A stretch of 64,000 bases of DNA from a virus, in IMG/VR virus record IMGVR_UViG_3300033571_002949, positions 1 to 64,000 of that record; one strand, given 5' to 3'. Below the pieces are notes generated by a model. That model did not search any database. It was not told the DNA's origin and worked only from the letters and a program-made list of their open reading frames with translations. The position numbers were made by a program, and so were the translations under genes. The number at the start of each line of letters is the position of its first letter. Position 1 is the first letter of the stretch. Shown piece after piece: positions 27,101 through 37,592 of the stretch.

Positions 27101-30100
27101 CATTGTATGAGCCAAAGATATTTGTTGATGACACATATCAAACTCCTACAAGAGTAATACAAGGTCACGACGGTAGCATTACTGTAGCATTCAACGACTA
27201 CAGAGATGATTTAATTTTAGAATTAGAAAAACGAATTTTTAATAATATTAAAGTTCTGTATGATCCAACAGTATCAAACATTGACGAATATATTACCGGT
27301 TATTATAGAAAAACAGATGTTGCTATAAAGGATCTCAATGATACATTAAGGCAAGAGTTTTTATACTGGAGTCGTTTTATAGCCGACGATTACACTAAAC
27401 ATACATTCTATGATAGTAATAATTCGTTCACATTTAATTATAAACAATTTGCCGCACCAGACGGAACACAAGTTCCGGGATTCTGGAGAGCAATCTACAA
27501 GTATTTTTACGATACAGATCGCCCACACAGTCATCCTTGGGAAATTCTTGGCTTTAGAATAGAACCAACATGGTGGCAAGATGTCTACGGACCTGCACCA
27601 TACACCAGTGACAATTTAATTTTATGGAACGACATTGCCGAAGGGATCATTAGAGAGCCTGGAAAATTATTAGTAAGAACGCCAGAGTATGCTAGACCAA
27701 CAATAAGTTCTCATTTACCTGTTAATCAAAACGGCGAATTACTGTCACCATTAGAAGCAAACGCAATTAATGATTATGTTGCATTGTTTACAGAAGGCGA
27801 ATTTACATTTGGCGATCAAGCACCGATTGAAAGTGCTTGGAGAAAAAATTCAGAGTATCCGTTTGCTTTGATTACAGCATTAACATTGTTACGCCCAGCA
27901 AAACTGTTTGCCACTGCCTACGACAGAATAAGACAAGTTAGAGATAAAGATGGCCAACTAGTCTACAAAGTAGCCGATGGAAATCTAAGAATATCTCCAA
28001 AGATTATAGAGTTTCCTAATACTATTAAAGACACTAGTAGAATATTCACTTCTGGTCTAGTAAATTATGTCTGTGAATATGCTACAAGTCGCAGTGAAGA
28101 AATTTGCGAAAATTATAAATTTAATTTAAAAAATTTAGATCTTAAATTATCTGCTAAACTTGGCGGGTTTACTAGCAAAGAAAAATTTAAACTTATTCTT
28201 GACAGCCGTAGTCCTTTAAATCAAGGTAATGTTTTTGTACCAGAAGAAAATTATGAAATTGTTCTCAATACTAGCAGTCCTGTTTTAAGTATTGACTATA
28301 GCGGTGTTATTGTTGAAAAACAACCTAGTGGATTTATAATCAAAGGCTACAATCAATCTGTACCGGAATTTAAATATTACAAACCACTGTCTACAGTTTC
28401 AGATCCACAAATTAATATTGGTGGTATATCAGAAAGTTATCTCGACTGGGACACTGATAAGTTTTATAATAAAACTCAAATAGTACGCTACGATAATAAT
28501 TTTTACAGAGTAACTACTAGTCACACTAGCAGTGGAACATTTGAGCTCAAATATTTTGCCAAGTTACCTCAGTTACCTGTAACCGGTGGCAGAGATGTTA
28601 CTATTCGTAGAAGATTTGAAACAGAGTTGAGTACACTACATTACGGAGCAGAGTTAGAAACAGTGCAGGATGTAGTTGACTTTATGCTGGGATACAATCA
28701 ATATCTTTTACAACAGGGATTTAATTTTGAATACTTCAATCCTAGTTTAGAAACAGTCACTGATTGGGAAACTTCTGTTAAAGAGTTTATATTCTGGACT
28801 ACACAAAATTGGGCCGCAGGTTCGGTAATCGCTTTAAGCCCAGGTGCAGATGAAATAATTTTTGCTCAAGAATTTTCAGTTGTAGATAACATCTATGATA
28901 GTTTTTACGAGTATAGCATTTATAAACAGGATGGATTAAGTTTAGAACCTTTATTTACAAACAGCATCCGTAAGGGAAATAACTTTACATTACGTCCACG
29001 TAATACTGCTGATGGCATCTATCATGCTACGTTAAATCTTGTACAGAAAGAACATGTGTTAATTTTAGATAATAAAACAGTATTCAATGATATAATATAC
29101 GATCAAACACAAGGTTATCGCCAAGAAAGAATTAAAGTTACAGGCTATAGAACTGGCGGATGGCAAGGCGACTTTAGTATACCAGGATTTATCTACGACA
29201 GAGCAGTGGTAAAAGAGTGGTCATCGTGGAAAGATTATGCACTTGGTGAAACAATCAAATATAAAGAATTTTATTATAGTGCTAAGAAAAATACTCCAGG
29301 TAGCGAAACATTTAATGACGAATCTTGGTATAGATTACCTGCTCGCCCAGAAAGCAAGTTAATACCTAACTGGGACTATCGAGCAAATCAGTTCCCTGAC
29401 TTTTACGATTTAGATACCGATAGTTTTGATACCGATCAACAAAAATTTGCACAACATTTAATTGGTTATCAAAACAGACAATATCTTGAAAATATTATTA
29501 ATGATGACGTAGCACAATATAAATTTTATCAAGGTATGATTCGAGAAAAAGGAACTCAGAACGTTCTTTCGAAACTATTTGATACTCTTAGTGCTACAGA
29601 TAAAGAAAGCATTGAATTTTTTGAAGAGTGGGCAATTCGTATTGGACAATACGGTGCTGTTGATGCCTTCAAAGAATTAGAATATAAGGTTGACGAAGAA
29701 AAAATATTAATTAATCCTCAACCATTTGAACTAGTCAATAGAATTGATAGAGAGTTAAATGATTTCGTTTATAGATTTACGCCAGATCAAGTCTATGTAA
29801 AACCTGAAGGTTATAATCATAATCCTTTTCCAACATTTAATCCTTCTAACTATTTTGTAGAAACAGCAGGATTTGTAAGAACAGAAGATGTTAATTATGT
29901 AATTTCTACTAAAGCAGACCTAGCCAACTATAGTTTAGAAGATTTAGAAGAAGGCAGTCGTTTCTGGGTAGGATATGATAAAAATACTTGGAACGTTTTA
30001 AGATTTGGCCAATTTGCTAAAGAAATTTCTAGTGTTGAATTTTTAGATCCAGCATTAAAAATTAATTTAGTATCCAATCGAGACAGCGATATTCAAGTAG

Positions 30101-33100
30101 GCGACTACATTGGCGTTAATGTTGGTAATAATAGATTGGATGGTATCTTTCCAGTAATAGAAGTTGGATTTAATTATATTACAATTACTCCTGCTTCTTC
30201 GTTCACAGACGATGATGCAACGTTGATTAACTTTGATGGTGTTACTACACTTTATAAATTTAGCAGTGTTAGAACATCAACAATGGATCAAATCAATTCA
30301 CTATATCTACCACGTAAGAAAGATGGTGATTTAGTTTGGGTTGACGGTATTAGCAATCAATGGAGTGTGTGGCAGTATAATAGCGTTTATTCTGTAGATA
30401 CAGTTGCAGACGATGCAGATAAATTTGGCTCAGTGTTGTCTATTGATGATGCAAACAGAATTATGGTAATCACGGCCGATGATAGAGTTTTATATCTTTC
30501 AAGACCAGTTAGCCAACAAAACTGGGTATTTAGAGATCAAATAACACCTAGTTCAGCGCAGGCGTTGACTGACACTAACGGCAGTTTCGGTGCGAGTCTT
30601 GCAATTAGCAAAGACGGAGCATATTTGTTAGTTGGTGCTCCGGACGCAGATAAAGTTAGTGGCGACAGTAGTAACACAGCAAAAGAAGGATATGTTGCTG
30701 TTTACAAGAAAAATGCCGCAGATATTTTTACGCTACACGAAGTTAAAGATGCAAATGAAAATATAATTTTTGATGGTGTGTTTAAATCACCAAACAGAAA
30801 TCAGTTTGAGTACTTTGGTTTTAAAACAGCAATAGTCAATCAATTAGTAATTATAGCAGGCAAAGGAGGCCAACTCGGTCCAACAACACTTAACTTGTTT
30901 ACATTAGATGGAATGTTTATAGATCGGTATGAGTTTACAGGCGATGCCGAAATAACAGACATGAGTGTAGCAGATACTGGCCTAATTGCAGTAACTAGAA
31001 ACGACGAAACTGTACACATGTTTACTTCTAATAATAGTGGTCTAACATTGTCTGAAACTATTTTGTTTAATGATGTAATTGACAGCGGAATTGAAATATC
31101 TAGCGGTTCAAATTTTGCTAGTTCAGTGGCTTTAGCCAGAGATGGCAACACTATGGCAGTAGGTGCAGCCAGTTATTCAAACACCAACATTGAAGAAGGA
31201 TGTGTGATATTATTTGCTAAGAACACAATCTTTGAACCTGTTGATATTATTACTAGTCCAACTCGCCAGGAAAGCGGTCGCTTTGGTGACAAAGTTAAAT
31301 TTAATCGAACAGGCGATCAATTAGTTGTTCGTTCTAGAACAGGTGATCAAACATTTGCTACAAGTTTTGACAACAGTGCAACAACGTTTGATTTAGGGTC
31401 AACAGCATTTAAAGAAATTGACAAGTTTACTGGTGCAGTATTTGTATTTGACAAGTACAATACTAAGTATGTTTTTGCTGAAGATTTAGAAAATAAAAAT
31501 TTAGGTTCAGAGTACGGTAAAGATATTGTTGTTACAGATAGAATTTATGTAGGCGATGCAACTGCCACGCAAGGTGCAGTGTATGAATTTAAGTCTAGCA
31601 AAAAATCTTGGAGTGTCTATAGACAACCCGAACCAGCAGTAGATGTAAAGAAAATTAGATCTGTATTTTTATACGACACAGAAAAAAATAATATCATAAG
31701 TTATCTAGATTTTATTGATCCTTTGCAAGGAAAAATTTTAGGACTGGCCGAACAAGAATTAAGTTACAAAACATATTATGATCCAGCCACTTATACTCTA
31801 GGTACTGCTGATGTAGTAGTTGATACTTTTGATAGTTGGACCAGAGCCGCAGTTGGTAGACTATGGTGGGATTTAGGCGCAGTAAAGTTCTTTAACACTT
31901 ATCAAGGCACAGCGGCATATAAAGCCAATACATGGAATGCTAGATTTGGTGATGCTGAAGTTGCAGTATACGAATGGGTTGAATCTATTTACAGACCAAG
32001 TGACTGGGATCAATTAGCAGATACAGAAGAAGGTCTAACAATGGGCATAAGCGGCCAAAGTAAATATGGCGATTTGGCTTATAGTGTAGAACAAAGTTAC
32101 GATTCTCTTACACAAAATTATTCTAACAAATATTATTTCTGGGTAAAGAATAAGGTCACTGTTCCTAATGTTGAATTCCGCAAATACAGTGCTAAAGATG
32201 TTGCTGAATTTATACAAGACCCTAAGAGTAAGGGAGTTAGATATGCGGCATTATTAGGATCAAATCAATGGGCGTTAATAAACTGTAAAGAATTGATTGC
32301 TGACAGAAAAGTTGCTGTAAACTTCCGTTATTGGAATGTAGAAAATACTGAAATTAATATACATAGTCATTATCAATTACTAACAGACGGCGATATAAGC
32401 CGTAAGTTAAACACATATGTTGAGCAAAAATGGATCGACAGTTTAGTTGGGTCAGATGTGTTTAACAATCCTGTGCCTGATCCAGACTTGCCACCTAAAT
32501 TAAAATATGGTATCTTAAACAAGCCTCGTCAGAGTATGTTTGTAAACAGAGTTGAAGCAGTTAAACAATTCGTAGAACGTGTCAACTCTGTACTAGCAAA
32601 GAAAAATTTAATAGATGATTTTAATCTCAGCGGCCTTGATGTTAAAGAACAGCCACCTACTTTATACAGCCGTAGTTATGATATAGTTAAACCCACTTAT
32701 AGCGAAATAAGATTTGTAGGTACGGCGGCAGTAGAAGCACCAGTATTATTACCAATAATTTCTTTAGGTAAGATTGTTGGTGTAGATATTATTAACCCAG
32801 GTAAAGGTTATATAGATGTTGTCTACGATCCAGCACAAGAAATAGCTCGTCGAGGGCCTGCCATTGAAGTTGTGGGCACTGGAGAAGGTGCTCAACTTTC
32901 TTGCGAAATCGATTCTGCAGGTCAAATTGTCAGAGTTAAAGTTGAAAAACAAGGCAAGAATTATTCTAATTCTACCGCGTTAACTGTTCGTCCGTTTACT
33001 GTATTAGTAGAAGCAGACGAAACAGCAAATTTTGGGTGGAGTTTATACACTTGGAATGTTGAATCTAAGTCATGGGAACGCTCAAGAACACAATCCTATG

Positions 33101-36100
33101 ATGTGACTAAGTATTGGCAATACGCCGACTGGTATGCCAGCGGATACAATAATTTTACTAACATAAATCATTTATTAGATTTTGCCTACGAAATTCCTGG
33201 AGCAAATATCGAAATAGGTGAAATAGTTAAAATTAAAAATCAAGGTTCTGCCGGCTGGTTACTATTAAAGAAAATAGATAATCAAGAAACTACAGATAAC
33301 ACTGTAAACTTTCAAACTATTGGTCGTCAAAACGGTACAATACAATTGAACGATAATATCTATCGCTTCTCTAATAACAATGTAGGCTACGACGGCCCTA
33401 CCTATGATGATGATATCTTTGATGATCAACCTACCGAAGAACTTCGTATAATGCTAAATGTTTTGAAAAATGATATTTTCATTGATGATTTAGAAATAGA
33501 ATACAATCAGTTGTTCTTTGCAAGTTTACGTTATGTGTTCCAAGAACAAGTATTTGTTGATTGGGCATTTAAGACTAGTTTTGTAAGAGGTAAACACAAC
33601 CTAGGTGAATTAAAACAAAAAGTAACCTATCAAAGTGATAACCTCGATAGTTTTGAGGATTACATCAGCGAAGTTAAACCTTATAGAACTAAAATACGTG
33701 AATTTGTTAGTGCATATGATAGATTAGAGCAAACTAGGTCTGTAGTTACAGATTTTGACTTACCTCCTTTCTATAATTTTGAAAGTAACAAAATTACCAC
33801 TGTTTCCACTTTTGTTGAAGACGGTATTTTAAAATACAACAATGACATTGTATTATCAGAACCCTACGACAACTGGTATTATAACGTAGGTCACAATGTT
33901 GCTGAAATCACGGTTGTTGATGGGGGATCAGGTTATACAAGTCCTCCGATAGTAATTATTAACGGAATAAGTTCAATATCTGCTGAAGCCACAGCATATA
34001 TCAGTCAAGGACGTGTTAACAAGATAATAGTAGATAATCCAGGCGAAGGATACTTAGTTATTCCTGAAATTATTTTAGATGGCGGCCAACCGTTAGGAGG
34101 CACTCCTGCTAGAGTTGCAGTACAATTAGGCGCAGGTCCTGTGCGCAGTAATAAAATTGGAATTAAATTTGATAGATTAAACCCAAGATATACAATAACT
34201 AATCAGGTTAAAACAGAAACTTTTGCAAATGTTTCCGGTAGTCAAACTAGATTCAATTTAATTTGGCCTATTGATTTGCGGTTAACAAAAATTACTGTGT
34301 CGGTTGGCGGAATAGAATTGTTAGACAGTGACTATACTGTGGCCAACATCAAAGATACAACTTCTACATATACACGCTATTATGGTCGCGTAACATTTGA
34401 TGTAGCGCCATCTGTTGGTCAAACTGTGGCAATAACTTATTATAAAGACATTAATCTAATGGATGCCGCAGACCGCATTCAGTTCTACTATACCGATCCA
34501 ACACCGGGTCAGTTAGGACAAGATTTAGGTCAATTGATGCAAGGTGTTGACTACGGCGGTGTTCAGATAACAGGTATTGATTTTAATATTGGTTCAGGTT
34601 GGGACAGCCTACCTTGGGGTATCACTGGTTGGGATAGTTTTGATTCTCAATATACTGATCAATTATTTAGAAGCGATGGCACTAGTCGAGAATTTACACT
34701 AGGATTCGTGCCGGGTGTTGGAGAAGAAATTAACGTCTACGTTAATAATATTCGCGTAGATGATCCAAACTATGACACTGTAACTACAACACAGGCAGTA
34801 TTAACTGCTGAACAACAAGTGTTAGAAACCCTGCAGACAGAACTATCTGCACTTCAGTTAATAGCCAACGGCACACAACTTGCGTTGAATAGTGCGTTAA
34901 GCACACAACTTCAAGCACAGCAGGACACACAAGCGGCAGCCGCGGCCTATAATCAGGCTATACTTGACTTTGGAGCAGGCAGTCCTGAAGCACAGGCAGC
35001 AGAAGCAGTTTACATTTCTGCTCAAAGTGACGAAGTTACAGCAAATAACAATGCCATTGCAGCCACGGCCGCTAATAACATAGCTCAGGACAACGTTTCA
35101 GATAAGCAGGACGAAGTAAATGCTCAAACTATAATAGTTACATCGGCGCAAACAGCATTAGACGATTTAGATCCTATAACTAATGAAAATGCAGAGATGA
35201 ATACTATCTACGGCGATGGCGTTACTAACGAATTTACACTACCTTCTACAGTGACATTATCCGGTGATCAAACTAATAATAATGTGTTTGATAATATTAT
35301 TTTCCGCAAAGCCACCAGTGATGGCAGTTTTGTGCCAGAAGAAAACACATACGACATTAATTTAAGTGGCGGAAATCTAGCCTATACTAGTGCTAGAGGA
35401 TTGAACGCAGAAGAAATTAATGTCGACGGCGACGGGTTTGTTACGCCAACTTCTAGTCATGCTCCAGAGGAGATGGTAACTGGTCAAGTATTAGACACTG
35501 TCGACATTCAAGTATTTCACAAAGTTAGCGACGGTGCGCCAACTATTGTTACCAAGCATTACATAGCAAACGGTCAAACCGCATTTGATATTGGTCAACG
35601 TCCAGGCACAGACAATTCCGTTATTGTAAAAATAAATGGTCTAGTAAAGAGATTAAATGTTGATTATGTTGTTGATTTTATTAATCAGCAAATTTTATTA
35701 ACTACAGTTCCTACAACAACAGATGAAGTTACTCTAACAAGTCTAAGTCAAAATGGTTTAGGTATTTTAGATTTAGATTTCTTTGTTGGCGATGGTAGTA
35801 CTACAGAGTTTATTACTGCGGCACGTTGGGACGGAGATTTTTCAGCCTTTGTTACTGTGAATGGATTAGTTACAGGTGTAACAGCATTTGTAGCAGACGA
35901 CACTTATATTCGTCCAGGTAACATTGGTATAAGATTTGGTCAAGCCCCAGCAGTAGACTCAATTATCAATTACACCATACTTAACAGTTTTGTAAACACT
36001 GTGAGTAAAATTGACCAAGAATTAATTGTACACGACGGAACTACTACAACATATGAACTAACTAATGTTCCTGCATTTGTAGCACCATTAGAAAATCATT

Positions 36101-37569
36101 TGATAGTAGAGGCAGACGGTCACGTCCTGCGTTCAGTAGATACATATTATTTTAATGTATCTGGTACAAGTAGAACTTACACAGTTGACTCTGCAGATTA
36201 TGCGTTTAATACAATCGATCCAACAGAACTTAAAGTTTATAAGAACGGTGTAGAATTACAGCAGGCTCGAGATTGGACATGGACTTCAAGCAGTAACCAA
36301 CTAAAAATTAAACAAGGAGTTGCGGTTACCGGTGATATTATTGCGTTGGCTATTTTAGAAAATGCTGAATATTTTGTTGAAACAGTTAGTAACTCCACAG
36401 TAATTCGATTTGTTAACGCTTATACCAGTGGTACAGTAATAGCAGTAACATCTTTTACTAATCACGATTTGTTAGAAGTTGAACGTAACAACGATGTTGT
36501 TGTTTCCACAGCAACTTTAACTCCTGGATCAGTTTCATATCAAAAGTTTAGTCAACTATCTTTAGGTAAAATTAAATTAGAAAACACTGTAGTAAGTCCA
36601 GCATATGTTTGGATTATGATTAATAGCGAACTGCTAACACCTAGTGTGGACTATATTTTAGATTCTGATTTACAAACTATTATAATTGGAAAAACTTTAG
36701 CATTAGGTGACCTTGTCGAAATCATGACATTTAACAGTAATACAACACGTACTGCATTTGGATACAGAATATTTAAAGACATGCTGAATTCTGTAGTTTA
36801 CAAACGTTATGATGATAGTACAACTACAACTTTAGTTGAACCTTTACGCTATTATGATCCAAGAATTACTGTTGCCGATGCGTCCGGATTAACAGAACCA
36901 AACGCTAGTTTAAATCAACCGGGTATTGTATTCATTGATAGTGAGCGTATTGAATATCTTAAGAAAACAGGTAACGTTCTTAGCCAACTAAGAAGAGGTA
37001 CATTAGGAACAGGTATATTAGAAAGTTATCCTGTAGGAACTAAAGTTCGAGATCAAAGTCAGGGACACACTGTGCCTTACAATGATGTCACAGCGTCTAG
37101 TAAAGTAATTGCTGACGGTAGTAGTCAAATTATTCCTATAGATTTTGTACCAATGCAACATCACATACAAAACAACGGAACTTATAAGACTGCGGCTGAT
37201 TGGATAGCAGAAGGATTTACAACACAGTTTGCACCAACATCCGTTCAAGCAGACGATATTGAAGTATTTGTAGGCGGAAGAAGACTTCGCAAGCAACCAA
37301 TTAAAATTTGGAACGAAGCAATTGGTCCAGATAGCCCAAGCGGAGATGTTAGTTTAGATGCAGAATTTGTAGTTGACGGAGTAACAGCCACAGTACAGTT
37401 AGCAGATGGTGTGATTCCTCTAGCAGACGACGGCTCACAACTACCTGTAACTATTGTAGTACAAAAACGTACAGGTAAACTTTGGACAGGTATAGGACAG
37501 AGTCTGGCAGACAGTACTCAAAGTCCTGCAAAATTCATACGTGCAAAGAGCATAGATTTGTCAGAATAA
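24151..37569 (+). CDS. Giant baseplate/tail structural protein, gp7-like in position (4472 aa)
   Basis: A single uninterrupted 13.4-kb frame, about 21% of the window. Its place after gp6 and the N-terminal segment (residues 20-155) fit gp7-type wedge proteins of marine T4-like phages, but T4 gp7 is only 1032 residues. Visible parts: a cupredoxin-like segment at about 197-275 (YRGQTYRFEVDC then DAPNILYYVS); a long beta-rich body; an FG-GAP/propeller-like part at about 2140-2400 (GASLAISKDGAYLLVGAPD, VALARDGNTMAVGAAS); an Ala/Gln-rich coiled coil at about 3547-3673; and C-terminal repeats with a GDGxTxxF motif. No separate gp8-gp11 was recognised, so it may carry those roles. Confidence 0.72.
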   Translation: MAFNNDQQESALPIGNSANRTSVDFLPRYFRTATNQKFLNATLDQLISEGEVEKINAFVGRKTTEAYSIRDRYLDDVSDQRTAYQLEPAITIRDSLNNYVFFKDYNDYINQLSFFNSNNSNHDLINSQEFYAWNPHIDWDKFINYREYYWLPNGPQSIPVVGQTPNIISTYKVALVDETDNQAYVFTPDGLTRNPTLTLYRGQTYRFEVDCADQPIAFKTDRISGDSFFYTQGVSTGNAYVGTGIIEFQVPEDAPNILYYVSKNDINSSGILKIYDIDEFTKIDVENEIIGKKTYVLNDGTPLSNGMRVFFQGRVTPEKYSTGNWYVEGVGNSIYLVAENDLLTPASYASNADIEFDNEQFDTQGYDVNANYPSTKDYLIVNRGSKDRNPWSRYNRWFHKDVIEVSAAVNNQPLTLDQNARAKRPIIEFEAGLTLWNFGSQAKDNVTLVDTFTTDVFSKVEGSLGYNVDGVNLLEGMRVLFTADTDIRVSGRIFRVSFVTHLGTRRITLIAESDTDPIEGETVLVLEGDENSGKMYYYSNGFWKVSQQKTTINQAPLFDVFNSDGISYGDKSVYVGSTFAGTKLFTYAPGSVLDSELKFGISYRNIGNIGDIVFDFNLHTDSFLYQDLAEVKTVTLDRGYLKQTNGLLSESFVNGWSKASATSRQYVVRQYDAVERQNFFPIDVYDNVGSLTDLEVRVWVNGKLKSNISDYSIFVEGVNAYVDFIADLNTTDSVVVKTRSSAVKNQNGYYEFPHNLENNPLNISMDDFTLGEISNHLKTIVENNSEVIGTVPGPTNLRDISNLSAYGRKIIQHSGPLSLAAYHITDKEHNIVKSLRFAKNEYSKFKRNFLRIAESYGFDGDTRVHLDLLLREAVKDNVDTMPFYFSDMIPFSANFIYEQTVIDDSITQYPITFNFDLTQPSQRAVLVYLNDQQLLHGKEYEFVNDSFVSILVPIVEGDNVKIIQYESTDGCYVPPTPTKLGLYPLYEPKIFVDDTYQTPTRVIQGHDGSITVAFNDYRDDLILELEKRIFNNIKVLYDPTVSNIDEYITGYYRKTDVAIKDLNDTLRQEFLYWSRFIADDYTKHTFYDSNNSFTFNYKQFAAPDGTQVPGFWRAIYKYFYDTDRPHSHPWEILGFRIEPTWWQDVYGPAPYTSDNLILWNDIAEGIIREPGKLLVRTPEYARPTISSHLPVNQNGELLSPLEANAINDYVALFTEGEFTFGDQAPIESAWRKNSEYPFALITALTLLRPAKLFATAYDRIRQVRDKDGQLVYKVADGNLRISPKIIEFPNTIKDTSRIFTSGLVNYVCEYATSRSEEICENYKFNLKNLDLKLSAKLGGFTSKEKFKLILDSRSPLNQGNVFVPEENYEIVLNTSSPVLSIDYSGVIVEKQPSGFIIKGYNQSVPEFKYYKPLSTVSDPQINIGGISESYLDWDTDKFYNKTQIVRYDNNFYRVTTSHTSSGTFELKYFAKLPQLPVTGGRDVTIRRRFETELSTLHYGAELETVQDVVDFMLGYNQYLLQQGFNFEYFNPSLETVTDWETSVKEFIFWTTQNWAAGSVIALSPGADEIIFAQEFSVVDNIYDSFYEYSIYKQDGLSLEPLFTNSIRKGNNFTLRPRNTADGIYHATLNLVQKEHVLILDNKTVFNDIIYDQTQGYRQERIKVTGYRTGGWQGDFSIPGFIYDRAVVKEWSSWKDYALGETIKYKEFYYSAKKNTPGSETFNDESWYRLPARPESKLIPNWDYRANQFPDFYDLDTDSFDTDQQKFAQHLIGYQNRQYLENIINDDVAQYKFYQGMIREKGTQNVLSKLFDTLSATDKESIEFFEEWAIRIGQYGAVDAFKELEYKVDEEKILINPQPFELVNRIDRELNDFVYRFTPDQVYVKPEGYNHNPFPTFNPSNYFVETAGFVRTEDVNYVISTKADLANYSLEDLEEGSRFWVGYDKNTWNVLRFGQFAKEISSVEFLDPALKINLVSNRDSDIQVGDYIGVNVGNNRLDGIFPVIEVGFNYITITPASSFTDDDATLINFDGVTTLYKFSSVRTSTMDQINSLYLPRKKDGDLVWVDGISNQWSVWQYNSVYSVDTVADDADKFGSVLSIDDANRIMVITADDRVLYLSRPVSQQNWVFRDQITPSSAQALTDTNGSFGASLAISKDGAYLLVGAPDADKVSGDSSNTAKEGYVAVYKKNAADIFTLHEVKDANENIIFDGVFKSPNRNQFEYFGFKTAIVNQLVIIAGKGGQLGPTTLNLFTLDGMFIDRYEFTGDAEITDMSVADTGLIAVTRNDETVHMFTSNNSGLTLSETILFNDVIDSGIEISSGSNFASSVALARDGNTMAVGAASYSNTNIEEGCVILFAKNTIFEPVDIITSPTRQESGRFGDKVKFNRTGDQLVVRSRTGDQTFATSFDNSATTFDLGSTAFKEIDKFTGAVFVFDKYNTKYVFAEDLENKNLGSEYGKDIVVTDRIYVGDATATQGAVYEFKSSKKSWSVYRQPEPAVDVKKIRSVFLYDTEKNNIISYLDFIDPLQGKILGLAEQELSYKTYYDPATYTLGTADVVVDTFDSWTRAAVGRLWWDLGAVKFFNTYQGTAAYKANTWNARFGDAEVAVYEWVESIYRPSDWDQLADTEEGLTMGISGQSKYGDLAYSVEQSYDSLTQNYSNKYYFWVKNKVTVPNVEFRKYSAKDVAEFIQDPKSKGVRYAALLGSNQWALINCKELIADRKVAVNFRYWNVENTEINIHSHYQLLTDGDISRKLNTYVEQKWIDSLVGSDVFNNPVPDPDLPPKLKYGILNKPRQSMFVNRVEAVKQFVERVNSVLAKKNLIDDFNLSGLDVKEQPPTLYSRSYDIVKPTYSEIRFVGTAAVEAPVLLPIISLGKIVGVDIINPGKGYIDVVYDPAQEIARRGPAIEVVGTGEGAQLSCEIDSAGQIVRVKVEKQGKNYSNSTALTVRPFTVLVEADETANFGWSLYTWNVESKSWERSRTQSYDVTKYWQYADWYASGYNNFTNINHLLDFAYEIPGANIEIGEIVKIKNQGSAGWLLLKKIDNQETTDNTVNFQTIGRQNGTIQLNDNIYRFSNNNVGYDGPTYDDDIFDDQPTEELRIMLNVLKNDIFIDDLEIEYNQLFFASLRYVFQEQVFVDWAFKTSFVRGKHNLGELKQKVTYQSDNLDSFEDYISEVKPYRTKIREFVSAYDRLEQTRSVVTDFDLPPFYNFESNKITTVSTFVEDGILKYNNDIVLSEPYDNWYYNVGHNVAEITVVDGGSGYTSPPIVIINGISSISAEATAYISQGRVNKIIVDNPGEGYLVIPEIILDGGQPLGGTPARVAVQLGAGPVRSNKIGIKFDRLNPRYTITNQVKTETFANVSGSQTRFNLIWPIDLRLTKITVSVGGIELLDSDYTVANIKDTTSTYTRYYGRVTFDVAPSVGQTVAITYYKDINLMDAADRIQFYYTDPTPGQLGQDLGQLMQGVDYGGVQITGIDFNIGSGWDSLPWGITGWDSFDSQYTDQLFRSDGTSREFTLGFVPGVGEEINVYVNNIRVDDPNYDTVTTTQAVLTAEQQVLETLQTELSALQLIANGTQLALNSALSTQLQAQQDTQAAAAAYNQAILDFGAGSPEAQAAEAVYISAQSDEVTANNNAIAATAANNIAQDNVSDKQDEVNAQTIIVTSAQTALDDLDPITNENAEMNTIYGDGVTNEFTLPSTVTLSGDQTNNNVFDNIIFRKATSDGSFVPEENTYDINLSGGNLAYTSARGLNAEEINVDGDGFVTPTSSHAPEEMVTGQVLDTVDIQVFHKVSDGAPTIVTKHYIANGQTAFDIGQRPGTDNSVIVKINGLVKRLNVDYVVDFINQQILLTTVPTTTDEVTLTSLSQNGLGILDLDFFVGDGSTTEFITAARWDGDFSAFVTVNGLVTGVTAFVADDTYIRPGNIGIRFGQAPAVDSIINYTILNSFVNTVSKIDQELIVHDGTTTTYELTNVPAFVAPLENHLIVEADGHVLRSVDTYYFNVSGTSRTYTVDSADYAFNTIDPTELKVYKNGVELQQARDWTWTSSSNQLKIKQGVAVTGDIIALAILENAEYFVETVSNSTVIRFVNAYTSGTVIAVTSFTNHDLLEVERNNDVVVSTATLTPGSVSYQKFSQLSLGKIKLENTVVSPAYVWIMINSELLTPSVDYILDSDLQTIIIGKTLALGDLVEIMTFNSNTTRTAFGYRIFKDMLNSVVYKRYDDSTTTTLVEPLRYYDPRITVADASGLTEPNASLNQPGIVFIDSERIEYLKKTGNVLSQLRRGTLGTGILESYPVGTKVRDQSQGHTVPYNDVTASSKVIADGSSQIIPIDFVPMQHHIQNNGTYKTAADWIAEGFTTQFAPTSVQADDIEVFVGGRRLRKQPIKIWNEAIGPDSPSGDVSLDAEFVVDGVTATVQLADGVIPLADDGSQLPVTIVVQKRTGKLWTGIGQSLADSTQSPAKFIRAKSIDLSE

Positions 37570-37572
37570 ATA
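37565..37572 (+). promoter_or_regulatory. Late promoter (AATAAATA) before the fibre genes
   Basis: The octamer overlaps the stop of the giant gene and lies 20 bp before the next start. It would give the tail-fibre genes their own late transcript. Confidence 0.5.
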
Positions 37573-37592
37573 TAGAGAACAGGTAAAAAAAT

